From IMG/VR virus record IMGVR_UViG_3300025030_000198, positions 1-43,534 of that record: 43,534 bases of DNA. The stretch is one strand, 5' to 3'. Positions 15,635 through 22,827 of this stretch are shown here, one piece after another. The notes below the pieces were generated by a model. It ran no database searches. It was not told where the DNA came from and saw only the letters and a list, made by a program, of their open reading frames with translations. Source of the stretch: a virus. Both the position numbers and the translations under genes were made by a program. The number at the start of each line of letters is the position of its first letter. The stretch's first letter is position 1.

Positions 15635-16330
15635 TTATTCTTTCCAATAAGGACTCTTCTTAAATAATTGACAACCTTTACTATTACGTTTCTCAGGGCA
15701 ACGACCTAAACGATAACACTTAGGGCCAACATGATCAAAGATACAAGCAAAGGAATTTCTAGCTATTCCTAACATTTGATTAGCTACATTTCGATGTTGT
15801 TCTTGAGTACAGGTACAATCACGTTCCTCAACAATATGAATCAATTCTCTAGCATTCATACTACAAACAATTGTAGTTGAGACAGCTTGAGGTAAAACTA
15901 ATCTAGCGTCTTCGGGTGCTACTCCTACACCGATTAAATCATTATAGAGTTCATATGACCTATTAAAGAGGTCATGAATTCTTTGATCTTCGCTTATATA
16001 AAAGGGTAACGATGTGACTAACTCTTTATGAGTGATATACCGTTGTGACTTGACAGTCAGACTTTGAAGACGGTGACGACTATATTGTCCAAGAGTGGCT
16101 AAATTAACCCCCTCAATAGCAAAGGTAAATTTGATAAATTCAGCAATACTTTCGTGACCGTTGCCGATAATAACAGAATGCAATAGCTTGTCATTAGCTT
16201 CATAATTAAATTTAGTGTTATCTAATATTGTTTGGATATTATCAGAACTCACACAATTTCTAGCGGCAACACAAGCATCTTCATATCCGGCAACACTAAT
16301 TAAAGTTACCTTTGGTTGAACATTTTTCAT
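15635..16330 (-). CDS. thyX: Flavin-dependent thymidylate synthase ThyX
   Basis: 231 residues with the ThyX signature RHRLQSLTVKSQR (RHR-X7-S-x-R) and NARELIHIVEERDC. It makes dTMP from dUMP using FAD, NADPH and methylenetetrahydrofolate, supplying phage DNA synthesis. The C-terminus has an extra Cys-rich segment (CYRLGRCPEKRNSKGC), as in several phage ThyX proteins. It works alongside the deaminase at 22444, which could supply dUMP. It directly abuts the beta-helix gene upstream. Confidence 0.95.
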   Translation of the reverse strand: MKNVQPKVTLISVAGYEDACVAARNCVSSDNIQTILDNTKFNYEANDKLLHSVIIGNGHESIAEFIKFTFAIEGVNLATLGQYSRHRLQSLTVKSQRYITHKELVTSLPFYISEDQRIHDLFNRSYELYNDLIGVGVAPEDARLVLPQAVSTTIVCSMNARELIHIVEERDCTCTQEQHRNVANQMLGIARNSFACIFDHVGPKCYRLGRCPEKRNSKGCQLFKKSPYWKE

Positions 16331-16855
16331 TTAAATATCCTCATCGTCTATTTCAATTACCACTAAATTTTCACTGATAGGCAGTTCATAATCACCTACT
16401 ACATTGTTTTCAATAATTCTTCTAGATACGGTAATATCTTTGAGTTCAGAATCTACTATGTCGCAATTGTCAATCATAGAATTTTCACCAAAATGAGAAT
16501 TCCATGCATCCCCACCAACAACCTTAGCGTTATTGGTGAACCAACATCTTGTTAAAACTACTGGTCTACCTCCACCAGTGATATTAACTTTATTTTCATC
16601 ACCATCTATGTGACATCTAACAATGTCGGTTGTTCTTTTAATTACCCCATTGTTACAGTAAGTTTTTTCTATAATATTATTCTCTTCTATTACAGAATCA
16701 TTAAAATATGACTCTCGACAATCAGACTCAGTAACCTCAGAATTGATGACTGTGCAATTTTTAAGACCAGACTTTATAATAGTGGAGTTAATAACCACAC
16801 AATTTGTCAAAACGCTCTCTTCGTCGATAGAACTCTCAATCACACGATTTCCCAT
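16331..16855 (-). CDS. Beta-helix-like repeat protein, paralogue of 90-611
   Basis: 174 residues made of short repeats such as LTNCVVINSTIIKSGLKNC and INSEVTESDCRES, suggesting a narrow beta-helix. Length and repeat style match the protein at 90-611. ATG 16855 is chosen because GAGG lies five bases upstream; a GTG 15 nt earlier lacks a site. First gene of the sigma70-type unit that continues into thyX. Function unknown. Confidence 0.7.
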   Translation of the reverse strand: MGNRVIESSIDEESVLTNCVVINSTIIKSGLKNCTVINSEVTESDCRESYFNDSVIEENNIIEKTYCNNGVIKRTTDIVRCHIDGDENKVNITGGGRPVVLTRCWFTNNAKVVGGDAWNSHFGENSMIDNCDIVDSELKDITVSRRIIENNVVGDYELPISENLVVIEIDDEDI

Positions 16856-16889
16856 TTTACCCTCTAACACTCAAACAAACTTTCATTAA

Positions 16890-16918
16890 AATATACCTTT
16901 AAGCAAAGTAATTGTCAA
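16890..16918 (-). promoter_or_regulatory. Sigma70-type promoter
   Basis: TTGACA (16913-16918), 17-bp spacer, TATATT (16890-16895). It overlaps the last codons of the preceding gene and drives the beta-helix gene, thyX and the ART-like gene. No strong hairpin is present here. Confidence 0.75.
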
Positions 16919-17258
16919 GTCCAAAATCGATTGTGAGGGTACTAGTCGTGAATAAACTTAAATCAACAGCTACATATTCCACACTCTTAGCAGTAGTTAC
17001 ATCAAGAGCATATTTACCAGTTTCAGATAAAGTGTGAGTAATGGTGGTATAAACTCCATCAATGGGAGTTAGGAGAGTGTAATAATTATCCCCAATAGTA
17101 GTCTCCTTCACTGAGACTGATAAGGTAGGAGTTTCAGCGCCATCCTTAACGAAATCTAAGTAAAGGTAAATTTTCTGACCTCTACTTTCACCCTGAATTT
17201 CAGTCTTATTATAGATTACTTTTTGCCCTGAGACTGTGCCTGTATTTGTCATTAACAT
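16899..17258 (-). CDS. Beta-sandwich-like protein, possibly virion
   Basis: 119 residues, rich in Thr, Val and Tyr with regular beta alternation (KIYLYLDFVKDG, ITHTLSETGKYALDV, VEYVAVDLSLFTTSTLTIDFG). This looks like an immunoglobulin-like or decoration-protein beta sandwich. It is the last gene of the unit led by the late-type promoter at 19086. A structural role is inference. Confidence 0.65.
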   Translation of the reverse strand: MLMTNTGTVSGQKVIYNKTEIQGESRGQKIYLYLDFVKDGAETPTLSVSVKETTIGDNYYTLLTPIDGVYTTITHTLSETGKYALDVTTAKSVEYVAVDLSLFTTSTLTIDFGLDNYFA

Positions 17259-17262
17259 TTAA

Positions 17263-17502
17263 TTAATCCTTAATGTCTGAAATTGTTAAATCTTTTTTAA
17301 ATCCACAATTAGGACACTTTACTTTGTCTTTTTCTTGCTCGCCGACTGGTCCTCTAAATCCACAATTCTTACATTTCACTTTAAACTTAGTGGAATGAGA
17401 TTGTTCCTTAACAATCTCATTCCATTTCATCTTACGTTTCCTTTTCTTAACCTTACCTAATGGTGGATTGCTAACGGCTACATCTGCACATTCAACAGAC
17501 AT
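17263..17502 (-). CDS. Two-knuckle zinc-ribbon protein
   Basis: 79 residues: a basic N-terminal part (LGKVKKRKRKMKWNEIVKEQ) and a C-terminal zinc ribbon made of CKNCGFRG and CPNCGFKK. Probably binds nucleic acid or a protein partner; target unknown. Confidence 0.75.
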   Translation of the reverse strand: MSVECADVAVSNPPLGKVKKRKRKMKWNEIVKEQSHSTKFKVKCKNCGFRGPVGEQEKDKVKCPNCGFKKDLTISDIKD

Positions 17503-17505
17503 AAA

Positions 17506-17661
17506 TTACCCCTTCTTAAGTTTACGATATTCAATAGAATCTTGAATACAGGTAATGATAAATTTAACATCATCAGACTTTAAGATGATTCCTGTCTTAG
17601 TTGCTTTCTTCATGGTATCAACTAAGGATTTAGCTTGTCTTAGAAATTGAGTATCATTCAT
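17506..17661 (-). CDS. Small helical protein
   Basis: A 51-residue ORF (MNDTQFLRQAKSLVDTMKKA...), predicted all-helical. Its ATG overlaps the stop of the upstream small gene by ATGA. Function unknown. Confidence 0.65.
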   Translation of the reverse strand: MNDTQFLRQAKSLVDTMKKATKTGIILKSDDVKFIITCIQDSIEYRKLKKG

Positions 17662-17810
17662 TCTCGAAGTCCTAATGAAACGAATTCAGCGTACTCTTCT
17701 CGACTAACCTTGAGATGTTCCCATAATTCTAATTCAGTATAAACATCCTCGTGCCATTCATCAATCAAATCATTAACTTCTTCCTCAGTATACTTACCAA
17801 AAATTAACAT
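17658..17810 (-). CDS. Small acidic protein of a common phage type
   Basis: A 50-residue ORF (MLIFGKYTEEEVNDLIDEWH...) ending LELWEHLKVSREEYAEFVSLG. The "WH...LxExLxxxxEEYxxxV" layout is common in small phage proteins of unknown function. It overlaps both neighbours slightly. Confidence 0.65.
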   Translation of the reverse strand: MLIFGKYTEEEVNDLIDEWHEDVYTELELWEHLKVSREEYAEFVSLGLRE

Positions 17811-17965
17811 AGAGTGGCTTCCATTTCTTCTTCGTATTTCTTTGCAAAAGTAAGACGGGCTTCATCGTTTTCTGAAATAATAAATTTTCCATTTGGTAAG
17901 ATAGAAAATTTCGAGTTTAGTTTTGTTACCTCAGAAGAAATAATTACAGACTCAACATCAAACAT
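17804..17965 (-). CDS. Small unknown protein
   Basis: A 53-residue ORF (MFDVESVIISSEVTKLNSKF...), with GAGGAG before its ATG, beta-rich first half and a helical EARLTFAKKYEEEMEA end. It overlaps the next gene by 7 nt. Function unknown. Confidence 0.6.
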   Translation of the reverse strand: MFDVESVIISSEVTKLNSKFSILPNGKFIISENDEARLTFAKKYEEEMEATLC

Positions 17966-17968
17966 AGG

Positions 17969-18319
17969 TTACTCCTCAAAGTTAAAGAATTTCATTTTCT
18001 CTTCAATATAAGTGACGAATTTTTCATGATCAGAATCAGACACCTCACCCCTAGTATCAATCATGAGAGTAAACTTAACTGCCTCTAATCCAACATCGTT
18101 CGCCTCAACAACCTTCTCAAGTTCATTGAAATCAAAGTTACCCTTGATCTCAAACTTAAAGGTAGGATCTTGCTGAGACTGTTCAGGCTCAGTCACTTCC
18201 ATTTCTGATTCATCTTCATCACCAAAAGGCTCATCAGATTTATTACCCTCCTTGTCACCAAAGAGGGGCTTATCTAAATCTTCATTTTCTTTTAGGATAG
18301 TTCTAAATGATTTCCTCAT
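17969..18319 (-). CDS. Acidic late protein with protease-site N-terminus
   Basis: 116 residues. MRKSFRTILKENEDLDKP has an LKE prohead-protease-type site; residues 20-55 are very acidic, and the rest is a small alpha/beta domain (FKFEIKGNFDFNELEKVVEAN). It follows the 199-residue protein in the late-type unit led by the promoter at 19086. Candidate core or internal protein; activity unknown. Confidence 0.7.
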   Translation of the reverse strand: MRKSFRTILKENEDLDKPLFGDKEGNKSDEPFGDEDESEMEVTEPEQSQQDPTFKFEIKGNFDFNELEKVVEANDVGLEAVKFTLMIDTRGEVSDSDHEKFVTYIEEKMKFFNFEE

Positions 18320-18322
18320 AAC

Positions 18323-18922
18323 TTAAACCCTCTTTGAGTCTTTAAGCTTCTGAAGTTTCATTTCCAGACCGGCAACATTACGAGGAACAACCTCAAGACC
18401 ATAAAGATTTTCTTCTTTGTTATTCTCAAGCATCTTTTTAAGGATTTCTTCAACTTCAGTTCTAGCAGCATTAAAATAACTACCAGATTTAAGAATAATG
18501 AGGAGAGAATAGATAACACCAATTAGTTCAAACTTAACCTGAGAATTAACAGCACTGGTATCAGCACTAGCGATTTCATCAAGCTTACGACCGAAAGCCG
18601 TAACGAGTTCAGGAAGAAAACGATCACGAACTTGATTAGGTGAATTATCTCTAATGTTAACGTTCTTCATGTCAACACCAAGACCCTTAGTTAAGAGTCT
18701 GCGCCATTGAATATCAGCGCCATCTTCTTTATTGATATAGGCATCCCATAGACGTTTAAAGTCAATGTTACCGTCAACCTTGGGCCTGATTCCTCCTGAA
18801 TTCTTGGCGGTAATCATCGTGATATAACGATTAACTACACTTGAGAGAGGACTAGCAGGAATAGACTTATCTTCTTTCGCTTCTTCGGCTTCAGTGAGTA
18901 GTTCAGTGAATGTAATAGTCAT
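18323..18922 (-). CDS. Late protein with capsid-targeting-like N-terminus
   Basis: 199 residues. The N-terminus MTITFTELLTEAEEAKED carries an LTE protease-type site like T4 internal proteins. The body is mainly helical (VVNRYITMITAKNSGG, DRFLPELVTAFGRKLDEIA, SLLIILKSGSYFNAARTEVEEILKKML). Its start overlaps the stop of the 43-residue gene by one base (TAATG). Likely head-assembly or packaged protein by context. Confidence 0.72.
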   Translation of the reverse strand: MTITFTELLTEAEEAKEDKSIPASPLSSVVNRYITMITAKNSGGIRPKVDGNIDFKRLWDAYINKEDGADIQWRRLLTKGLGVDMKNVNIRDNSPNQVRDRFLPELVTAFGRKLDEIASADTSAVNSQVKFELIGVIYSLLIILKSGSYFNAARTEVEEILKKMLENNKEENLYGLEVVPRNVAGLEMKLQKLKDSKRV

Positions 18923-19053
18923 TACTTGGTTTCTCCTTGATCCTGTTTAAAATGATCAGCAATTTTTTGCTTAAGAATTCCATCAATTGAACTCTTGACC
19001 TCAGCGGGATTTTCTTCGATCACTCCAGCAATAATGTCTTTAATCTCATCCAT
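18922..19053 (-). CDS. Tiny helical protein, possible head-core component
   Basis: A 43-residue ORF (MDEIKDIIAGVIEENPAEVK...) continuing SSIDGILKQKIADHF. The "xxxxILxxKIAdxF" helix recalls short core proteins of the T4 gp67 kind, but similarity this short is weak. GGAG precedes the ATG, and it is the first gene after GATAAATA at 19086. Confidence 0.6.
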   Translation of the reverse strand: MDEIKDIIAGVIEENPAEVKSSIDGILKQKIADHFKQDQGETK

Positions 19054-19085
19054 TTTTTATTTCTCCTTGATTGTTAGTTTATTAT

Positions 19086-19093
19086 TATTTATC
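19086..19093 (-). promoter_or_regulatory. Late-type promoter GATAAATA (L3)
   Basis: GATAAATA on the minus strand, 33 nt upstream of the ATG at 19053; it overlaps the end of the deoxyribosyltransferase-like gene. It leads a run of seven closely packed genes down to 16899. Confidence 0.6.
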
Positions 19094-19517
19094 TATTAAC
19101 GAAGTCGGCTATCTCTTGAAGAGTCTTACACACCTTAGCTTTATTTTCTTCAACCATCTTAGAAACCATAGCTAAGGATTTAAGTTGAACCTTATCAAAT
19201 TCTAACTTACCATCTTTCTCTAAGACACAGAAAATAGTTTTATCTGGTCTTTTTATAGCATCCTCGATAACCTCTGCGATTGAGTAAACTCCAGTCATTT
19301 TTGGAGTGATAACATATAAACAGAAATCGCAATTCTCGCGTTGTTTAATTTCTTCCTTCTGTGCTTCTTCCGTCCAATCTTTTACGATAGGATTAAAGTA
19401 ATTAATATCTAATAGAGGAATTAAATCATCCCTCCAAGTAGAATTATTACAAGTGCCTCCAAGAAAAATAGTTTTCTTAGAATTATATTCCTCTAAATAC
19501 TGTTTCCACTTACCCAT
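19089..19517 (-). CDS. Nucleoside 2-deoxyribosyltransferase-like protein
   Basis: 142 residues from ATG 19517 (CAGGAG upstream), not from the longer frame. Features of the deoxyribosyltransferase-like superfamily are FLGGTCNNSTWRDDLIPLL, NPIVKDW, a CDFCLYVITPKMTGVYSIAEVIE segment with the putative catalytic Glu, and RPDKTIFCVL. Such enzymes cut N-glycosidic bonds of (deoxy)nucleosides or nucleotides. Unusually it has its own late-type promoter 26 nt upstream, and its first residues (GKWKQYLEEYNSKK) precede the fold as a short extension. Confidence 0.75.
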   Translation of the reverse strand: MGKWKQYLEEYNSKKTIFLGGTCNNSTWRDDLIPLLDINYFNPIVKDWTEEAQKEEIKQRENCDFCLYVITPKMTGVYSIAEVIEDAIKRPDKTIFCVLEKDGKLEFDKVQLKSLAMVSKMVEENKAKVCKTLQEIADFVNR

Positions 19518-19519
19518 AA

Positions 19520-19855
19520 TTATTCTCCTGTAGGCTTTATAGTATTTATCATAATCTTCTTCCCACAATGAGGGCAAAAATTATATTCATATACTTCTAT
19601 TTGTTTACCACACTCACTTTGGTAAACATCACGGTAATTTCTACTATAATAAAGGTAAGTATAAAGACAATAATTATTCTGACTAGGTGGAATCCAACCA
19701 AGTTTAAGCAAGGAATCTTTAACTATCTCTTCCTCAAGATTAAGAATGCGCTGAGATATTTGTTTTTGAAATCCATAAATTTCATAATCATATTCCTCAA
19801 CAATAGATAACATTTTCTTATCTAAGTCTAAATGATGATCAAATTTAAATTTCAT
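19520..19855 (-). CDS. Zinc-ribbon-ended unknown protein
   Basis: 111 residues from the ATG at 19855, which overlaps the upstream stop by ATGA. A helical first half (LSIVEEYDYEIYGFQKQISQRI...) is followed by a Tyr-rich segment and a C-terminal FCPHCGKKI knuckle that may pair with the earlier ECG. Function unknown. Confidence 0.65.
   Translation of the reverse strand: MKFKFDHHLDLDKKMLSIVEEYDYEIYGFQKQISQRILNLEEEIVKDSLLKLGWIPPSQNNYCLYTYLYYSRNYRDVYQSECGKQIEVYEYNFCPHCGKKIMINTIKPTGE
19543..19550 (-). promoter_or_regulatory. Late-type promoter GATAAATA (L4)
   Basis: GATAAATA 26 nt upstream of ATG 19517, inside the 3' end of the preceding gene. Same octamer and spacing as the other late-type sites. 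Confidence 0.6.
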
Positions 19856-19989
19856 TTTAGTAAACTTTCTGAAAGCATAGCTGCACCGAATCCAGCAAGA
19901 CATCCACCTAGAACTGTTTGATATGCTATAACATAAACACAAAGCCAAGCACAAACTAGAACGACTAATTTAACAGTATTAAGACTCAT
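19852..19989 (-). CDS. Small membrane protein
   Basis: 45 residues (MSLNTVKLVVLVCAWLCVYV...), one or two transmembrane helices with a glycine-rich middle (LGGCLAGFGAAML). Start at 19989 chosen for the AGGAGTAGG upstream. Function unknown; the nearby 3D-domain protein is also membrane-anchored. Confidence 0.65.
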   Translation of the reverse strand: MSLNTVKLVVLVCAWLCVYVIAYQTVLGGCLAGFGAAMLSESLLK

Positions 19990-20140
19990 TAATCCTACTC
20001 CTCTTATTTTTAACTCCAGTGTAATTCTCACACTTCTTACAATCATCTAAGTTAATTCTGCAATCACCAAACATACATAACCCTGAGTTACCAAAGTTTC
20101 CCTTAATTTTGATAAACCAAGCACACTTTTCTTTCTTCAT
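19979..20140 (-). CDS. Cysteine-rich small protein
   Basis: A 53-residue ORF (MKKEKCAWFIKIKGNFGNSG...) with five cysteines (LCMFGDCRI, CKKCENY). GAGGGA precedes the ATG. Probable zinc binder; function unknown. Confidence 0.6.
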   Translation of the reverse strand: MKKEKCAWFIKIKGNFGNSGLCMFGDCRINLDDCKKCENYTGVKNKRSRINES

Positions 20141-20143
20141 AAC

Positions 20144-20680
20144 TTATCCCTCAAAGTAATAGATTTTTACGTTTTCCTTGAGTCCAAATAACTTAGCAGC
20201 TTTTTTGTTGCCCATCATTATGTCGATGCGTTTAGTGAACCTACTATTTAAGGAGTCTGCAACAATAAACACACCTTGTTTGGGAATATAAATTCTTGAA
20301 CCATGAGCAATTCCATTTTTAAGTAGATCTCGACTTACCGCAACTCTACCAACAGTTGATAAAGTTCCATCAGCAGTCACATAAGGAGTAGAATCACATT
20401 CGTCCACGCTGGCTGTGTAGGCGCTAATGTCAACTCGAATACTCTTGTAATTTTCTTCCTTAATATCATCCTGAAAAATATTATTTAAGAGATTGATTTG
20501 AAATTTATTTTCCTTCTCTAATTGAACAATAGTTTTATCATGATGAATTTCAGCTTCAGATAACTGATCCCTAGCAACTAGTAATTGAAAGGTAACAAAT
20601 AGAAGTAAGGGAACCGTAACTACACTTGTGAGAAATGTTGATAAGTTAAATATTCGTTTCTTGATTGATTGTTTTTTCAT
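20144..20680 (-). CDS. Membrane-anchored 3D-domain (RlpA/MltA-like barrel) protein
   Basis: 178 residues. A basic start and hydrophobic helix at about 12-33 (FLTSVVTVPLLLFVTFQLL) form a signal anchor, followed by a short coiled stretch. Residues about 83-178 match the 3D domain, a double-psi barrel found in lytic transglycosylases and Rpf-like proteins: Asp-rich pattern VTADGTLS, AVSRDLL, IYIPKQGVFIVADSLNSR and RIDIMMGNKKAAKLFG. It probably acts on peptidoglycan from the periplasmic side, perhaps in lysis or envelope remodelling. AAGGAG precedes the ATG. It is just downstream of the TnpB gene. Confidence 0.8.
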   Translation of the reverse strand: MKKQSIKKRIFNLSTFLTSVVTVPLLLFVTFQLLVARDQLSEAEIHHDKTIVQLEKENKFQINLLNNIFQDDIKEENYKSIRVDISAYTASVDECDSTPYVTADGTLSTVGRVAVSRDLLKNGIAHGSRIYIPKQGVFIVADSLNSRFTKRIDIMMGNKKAAKLFGLKENVKIYYFEG

Positions 20681-20709
20681 GATTACTCCTTAAAAGTTAA
20701 TAGTTACAA

Positions 20710-21747
20710 TTATGAAATTGTTTTGAAGTTAGAGGAACTATATGTGCCTCTATGTAGTATGTTCCTAGCACCATTATAATCGGCATCTAGTTCCACACCA
20801 CATGTGGAGCAATGATAGGCTTCGCCTTGGCGAGATTTCTTATCAATAACACCACAACAGGAACAAGTCTGAGATGTGTAAGCAGGATTCACTTTAGTAA
20901 GTTTAAAACCTTTAACCTCGCTAAGTGAGCCGAACTTATCTAGGACTCGTTTATATGACCAGTATTGTAATTTGTTGTTAAATTTAGAACCTAGTTTTGA
21001 TTTATATTTGACTTGTTTAAGATCTTCTACCACAACATGACCAACATCATCAAGTGGTAGATTATTAAGTACTTGGTTTATCATGTTATTTTTATATACA
21101 ACCAATTTCTTGTATTTCCTAGAACCGCGTTTCTTATTTGCTAGTCTATCATATACTAATTTTAGATCAACACCATAATGTTGATTGTTTGAATCAGAAA
21201 GTAATTTCTTGTATCCACAATCGAAAGCAATAGTTTCTGGTTTATTATTTGGCTCTGTAGTCTTTTCGTGAAACAAATCAATATAGTATTTGTTGCCATC
21301 TTTACGAAGTCTAACACTATTTTTATTTGTCCAACCAGCAAATTTGTTGAAATGTTTATGTTTCTTGCTAGGTAGATTGATACTAATCTTATTACCGATT
21401 GATGATAGACGAAACCATAGATCAAAGGAATTATCATCTTGTGATACGTCAATGAATCGACCATCGAAATTGATAACATCTGATTTAAATATGGGTTTTG
21501 TCTTTTTCTTTCGTTTGTTCTGTGATTTGACTATCTCAAGAGCTTGCTTTCCAAGACACTGTTGCATTCTGGCAGACAACCATGTATCTACTTTGGTTGA
21601 GATAAATTTCTGGTTCGTAGCTGAACCAGTCCACAATGAATCAATAAATAGATTAATTACTCGTTTAGATTCTATCAATATAGAATCAAGGGCGTCTAAT
21701 TTATTACGATTTGCGTAACTAATATTGTGTTGAGTTCGTCTAATCAT
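20710..21747 (-). CDS. tnpB: TnpB RNA-guided nuclease (IS200/IS605 type), solitary
   Basis: 345 residues. The RuvC-like active site is complete: AFDCGYKKLLSDS (Asp), VVVEDLKQV (Glu) and LDADYNGARNIL (Asp), with a CSCCG...CSTCG zinc ribbon between. TnpB proteins are programmable nucleases guided by a reRNA/omegaRNA that overlaps the 3' end of the gene. No TnpA lies beside it, and only 29 nt separate it from the next gene, so a canonical right end and guide region are not evident. A hairpin-associated sigma70-type promoter (21811-21839) serves it. Confidence 0.92.
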   Translation of the reverse strand: MIRRTQHNISYANRNKLDALDSILIESKRVINLFIDSLWTGSATNQKFISTKVDTWLSARMQQCLGKQALEIVKSQNKRKKKTKPIFKSDVINFDGRFIDVSQDDNSFDLWFRLSSIGNKISINLPSKKHKHFNKFAGWTNKNSVRLRKDGNKYYIDLFHEKTTEPNNKPETIAFDCGYKKLLSDSNNQHYGVDLKLVYDRLANKKRGSRKYKKLVVYKNNMINQVLNNLPLDDVGHVVVEDLKQVKYKSKLGSKFNNKLQYWSYKRVLDKFGSLSEVKGFKLTKVNPAYTSQTCSCCGVIDKKSRQGEAYHCSTCGVELDADYNGARNILHRGTYSSSNFKTIS

Positions 21748-21780
21748 ATTATCATTTAATAATGAGTGGATTAATATTAT

Positions 21781-21839
21781 ACTCCTCTCAAAGTTGAACT
21801 CAATGAGAGGAGTATAAACGTTTAGATAATAATTGTCAA
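21781..21839 (-). promoter_or_regulatory. Sigma70-type promoter with ACTCCTCTCA inverted repeat
   Basis: TTGACA (21834-21839), 17-bp spacer, TATACT (21811-21816). The perfect 10-bp inverted repeat ACTCCTCTCA/TGAGAGGAGT (21781-21790, 21804-21813) starts within the -10, exactly as at 13288. The tnpB start is 33 nt beyond the second arm, so here the arm is not immediately the ribosome-binding site of the assigned ATG. Confidence 0.78.
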
Positions 21840-21844
21840 GAAAA

Positions 21845-22009
21845 TTAACTAAATTTCCCCACTAACCTAAAATTAAGTGGGCTTACCATGTCCTCAGTCA
21901 CATCACATTCACAATTAGGACACATTGGACTATGACGTTTTTCATCCATCTTAGAAATTAACTCAAACTCATACCCACACTCAGTACACCTATAAGGGTA
22001 AATCGGCAT
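21845..22009 (-). CDS. FmdB-like zinc-ribbon protein
   Basis: A 54-residue ORF (MPIYPYRCTECGYEFELISK...) with a second CPNC knuckle. The MPIYxYxCxxCGxxFE start is that of the FmdB/CxxC_CxxC_SSSS putative regulatory family. Function in phages unknown. Confidence 0.72.
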   Translation of the reverse strand: MPIYPYRCTECGYEFELISKMDEKRHSPMCPNCECDVTEDMVSPLNFRLVGKFS

Positions 22010-22013
22010 TATT

Positions 22014-22214
22014 TTAATCTCCTAACTTGTTATAAAGTGATTTGAAATATTCCCAACATAAGACAACAAAAGAAATAACTAATGAAAATGGAATAAGCAT
22101 AAAAGTTTTAAATTGAGATTTTTTTTCAAAGGCTTTATATTTGAGTAAGAACAATCCAATCATTCTTTCAAACAGTAAATAACTTAGAAGTATATCTAAC
22201 CAAAGCGGCATCAT
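22014..22214 (-). CDS. Two-helix membrane protein
   Basis: 66 residues with hydrophobic segments at about 4-24 (LWLDILLSYLLFERMIGLFL) and 38-55 (FMLIPFSLVISFVVLCWEYF), separated by a basic loop. The start overlaps the upstream stop; two adjacent ATGs follow GGAGAAAA. Confidence 0.7.
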   Translation of the reverse strand: MMPLWLDILLSYLLFERMIGLFLLKYKAFEKKSQFKTFMLIPFSLVISFVVLCWEYFKSLYNKLGD

Positions 22215-22447
22215 TTTTCTCCTTTGAAAGCTTCAGAAAACCAGCTAAATCTAGTTCCCTTTTCTTCCTGATTTTGTTTAATTTCTTCACACTTAATCAT
22301 TGTCTGAAGAAATTCCTTACCTGAATAAGTTTCATTGATAACGATTCCACCTAAAGGAATATAATCATCCTTAATGTGTTGGTGAACATTTTCTACTAAT
22401 TCTCTCAACTCTTTATCTATAAGAATAATATAATCAATAACTTTCAT
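22211..22447 (-). CDS. DUF1737-like small protein
   Basis: 78 residues. MKVIDYIIL, ELVENVHQHIKDDYIPLGGIVI and the following FLQTMIK match the DUF1737 layout ("L...V...i..GW.PlGGi....Q.mik"). Function unknown. Overlaps neighbours by ATGA on both sides. Confidence 0.7.
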   Translation of the reverse strand: MKVIDYIILIDKELRELVENVHQHIKDDYIPLGGIVINETYSGKEFLQTMIKCEEIKQNQEEKGTRFSWFSEAFKGEK

Positions 22448-22827
22448 AACCTAATTTCTCCGTAGAATGGCGACTCTGCCATACTGAAAATAATTCTTTT
22501 AATGTGAAGTTCATTGAGCATCTTAAAACAAGAAGGACAAGGGTAAGCTAATGCTGGTTTACCATCCTTAGTCTCACGGTAGATGTAAACTGTACTACCT
22601 ATTAATTTATCCTTATCGACTTTCCTACAGGCCGACCTTTCTGAATGCAAACTACCTTCCCATTTACTATAACTCTTGCCACCAACCTTACAATAACGAA
22701 TCTCATTGTAAGCCTTACTAATGATCACATTACCTGAAACGATAACACACCCAACCTTATGAGTATAGTCACTCAATAGACTCTGTTTTCTCGCTTCATT
22801 GAGATATCTCTGAATCTTCTTCGTCAT
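22444..22827 (-). CDS. Cytidine/deoxycytidylate deaminase family protein
   Basis: 127 residues with the zinc-dependent deaminase signature: LHSERSA (HxE with catalytic Glu) and PCPSC (two zinc Cys). The usual HAE is HSE here. A dCMP or cytidine substrate would feed dUMP to ThyX, but a tRNA or other base substrate cannot be excluded. The ORF overlaps the upstream gene by 32 nt. Confidence 0.85.
   Translation of the reverse strand: MTKKIQRYLNEARKQSLLSDYTHKVGCVIVSGNVIISKAYNEIRYCKVGGKSYSKWEGSLHSERSACRKVDKDKLIGSTVYIYRETKDGKPALAYPCPSCFKMLNELHIKRIIFSMAESPFYGEIRL

Noticed and set aside
21162-21479. 105-codon minus-strand frame inside tnpB
   Set aside because: It is another frame of the tnpB gene, which shows the conserved RuvC and zinc motifs; no start signal supports the alternative.
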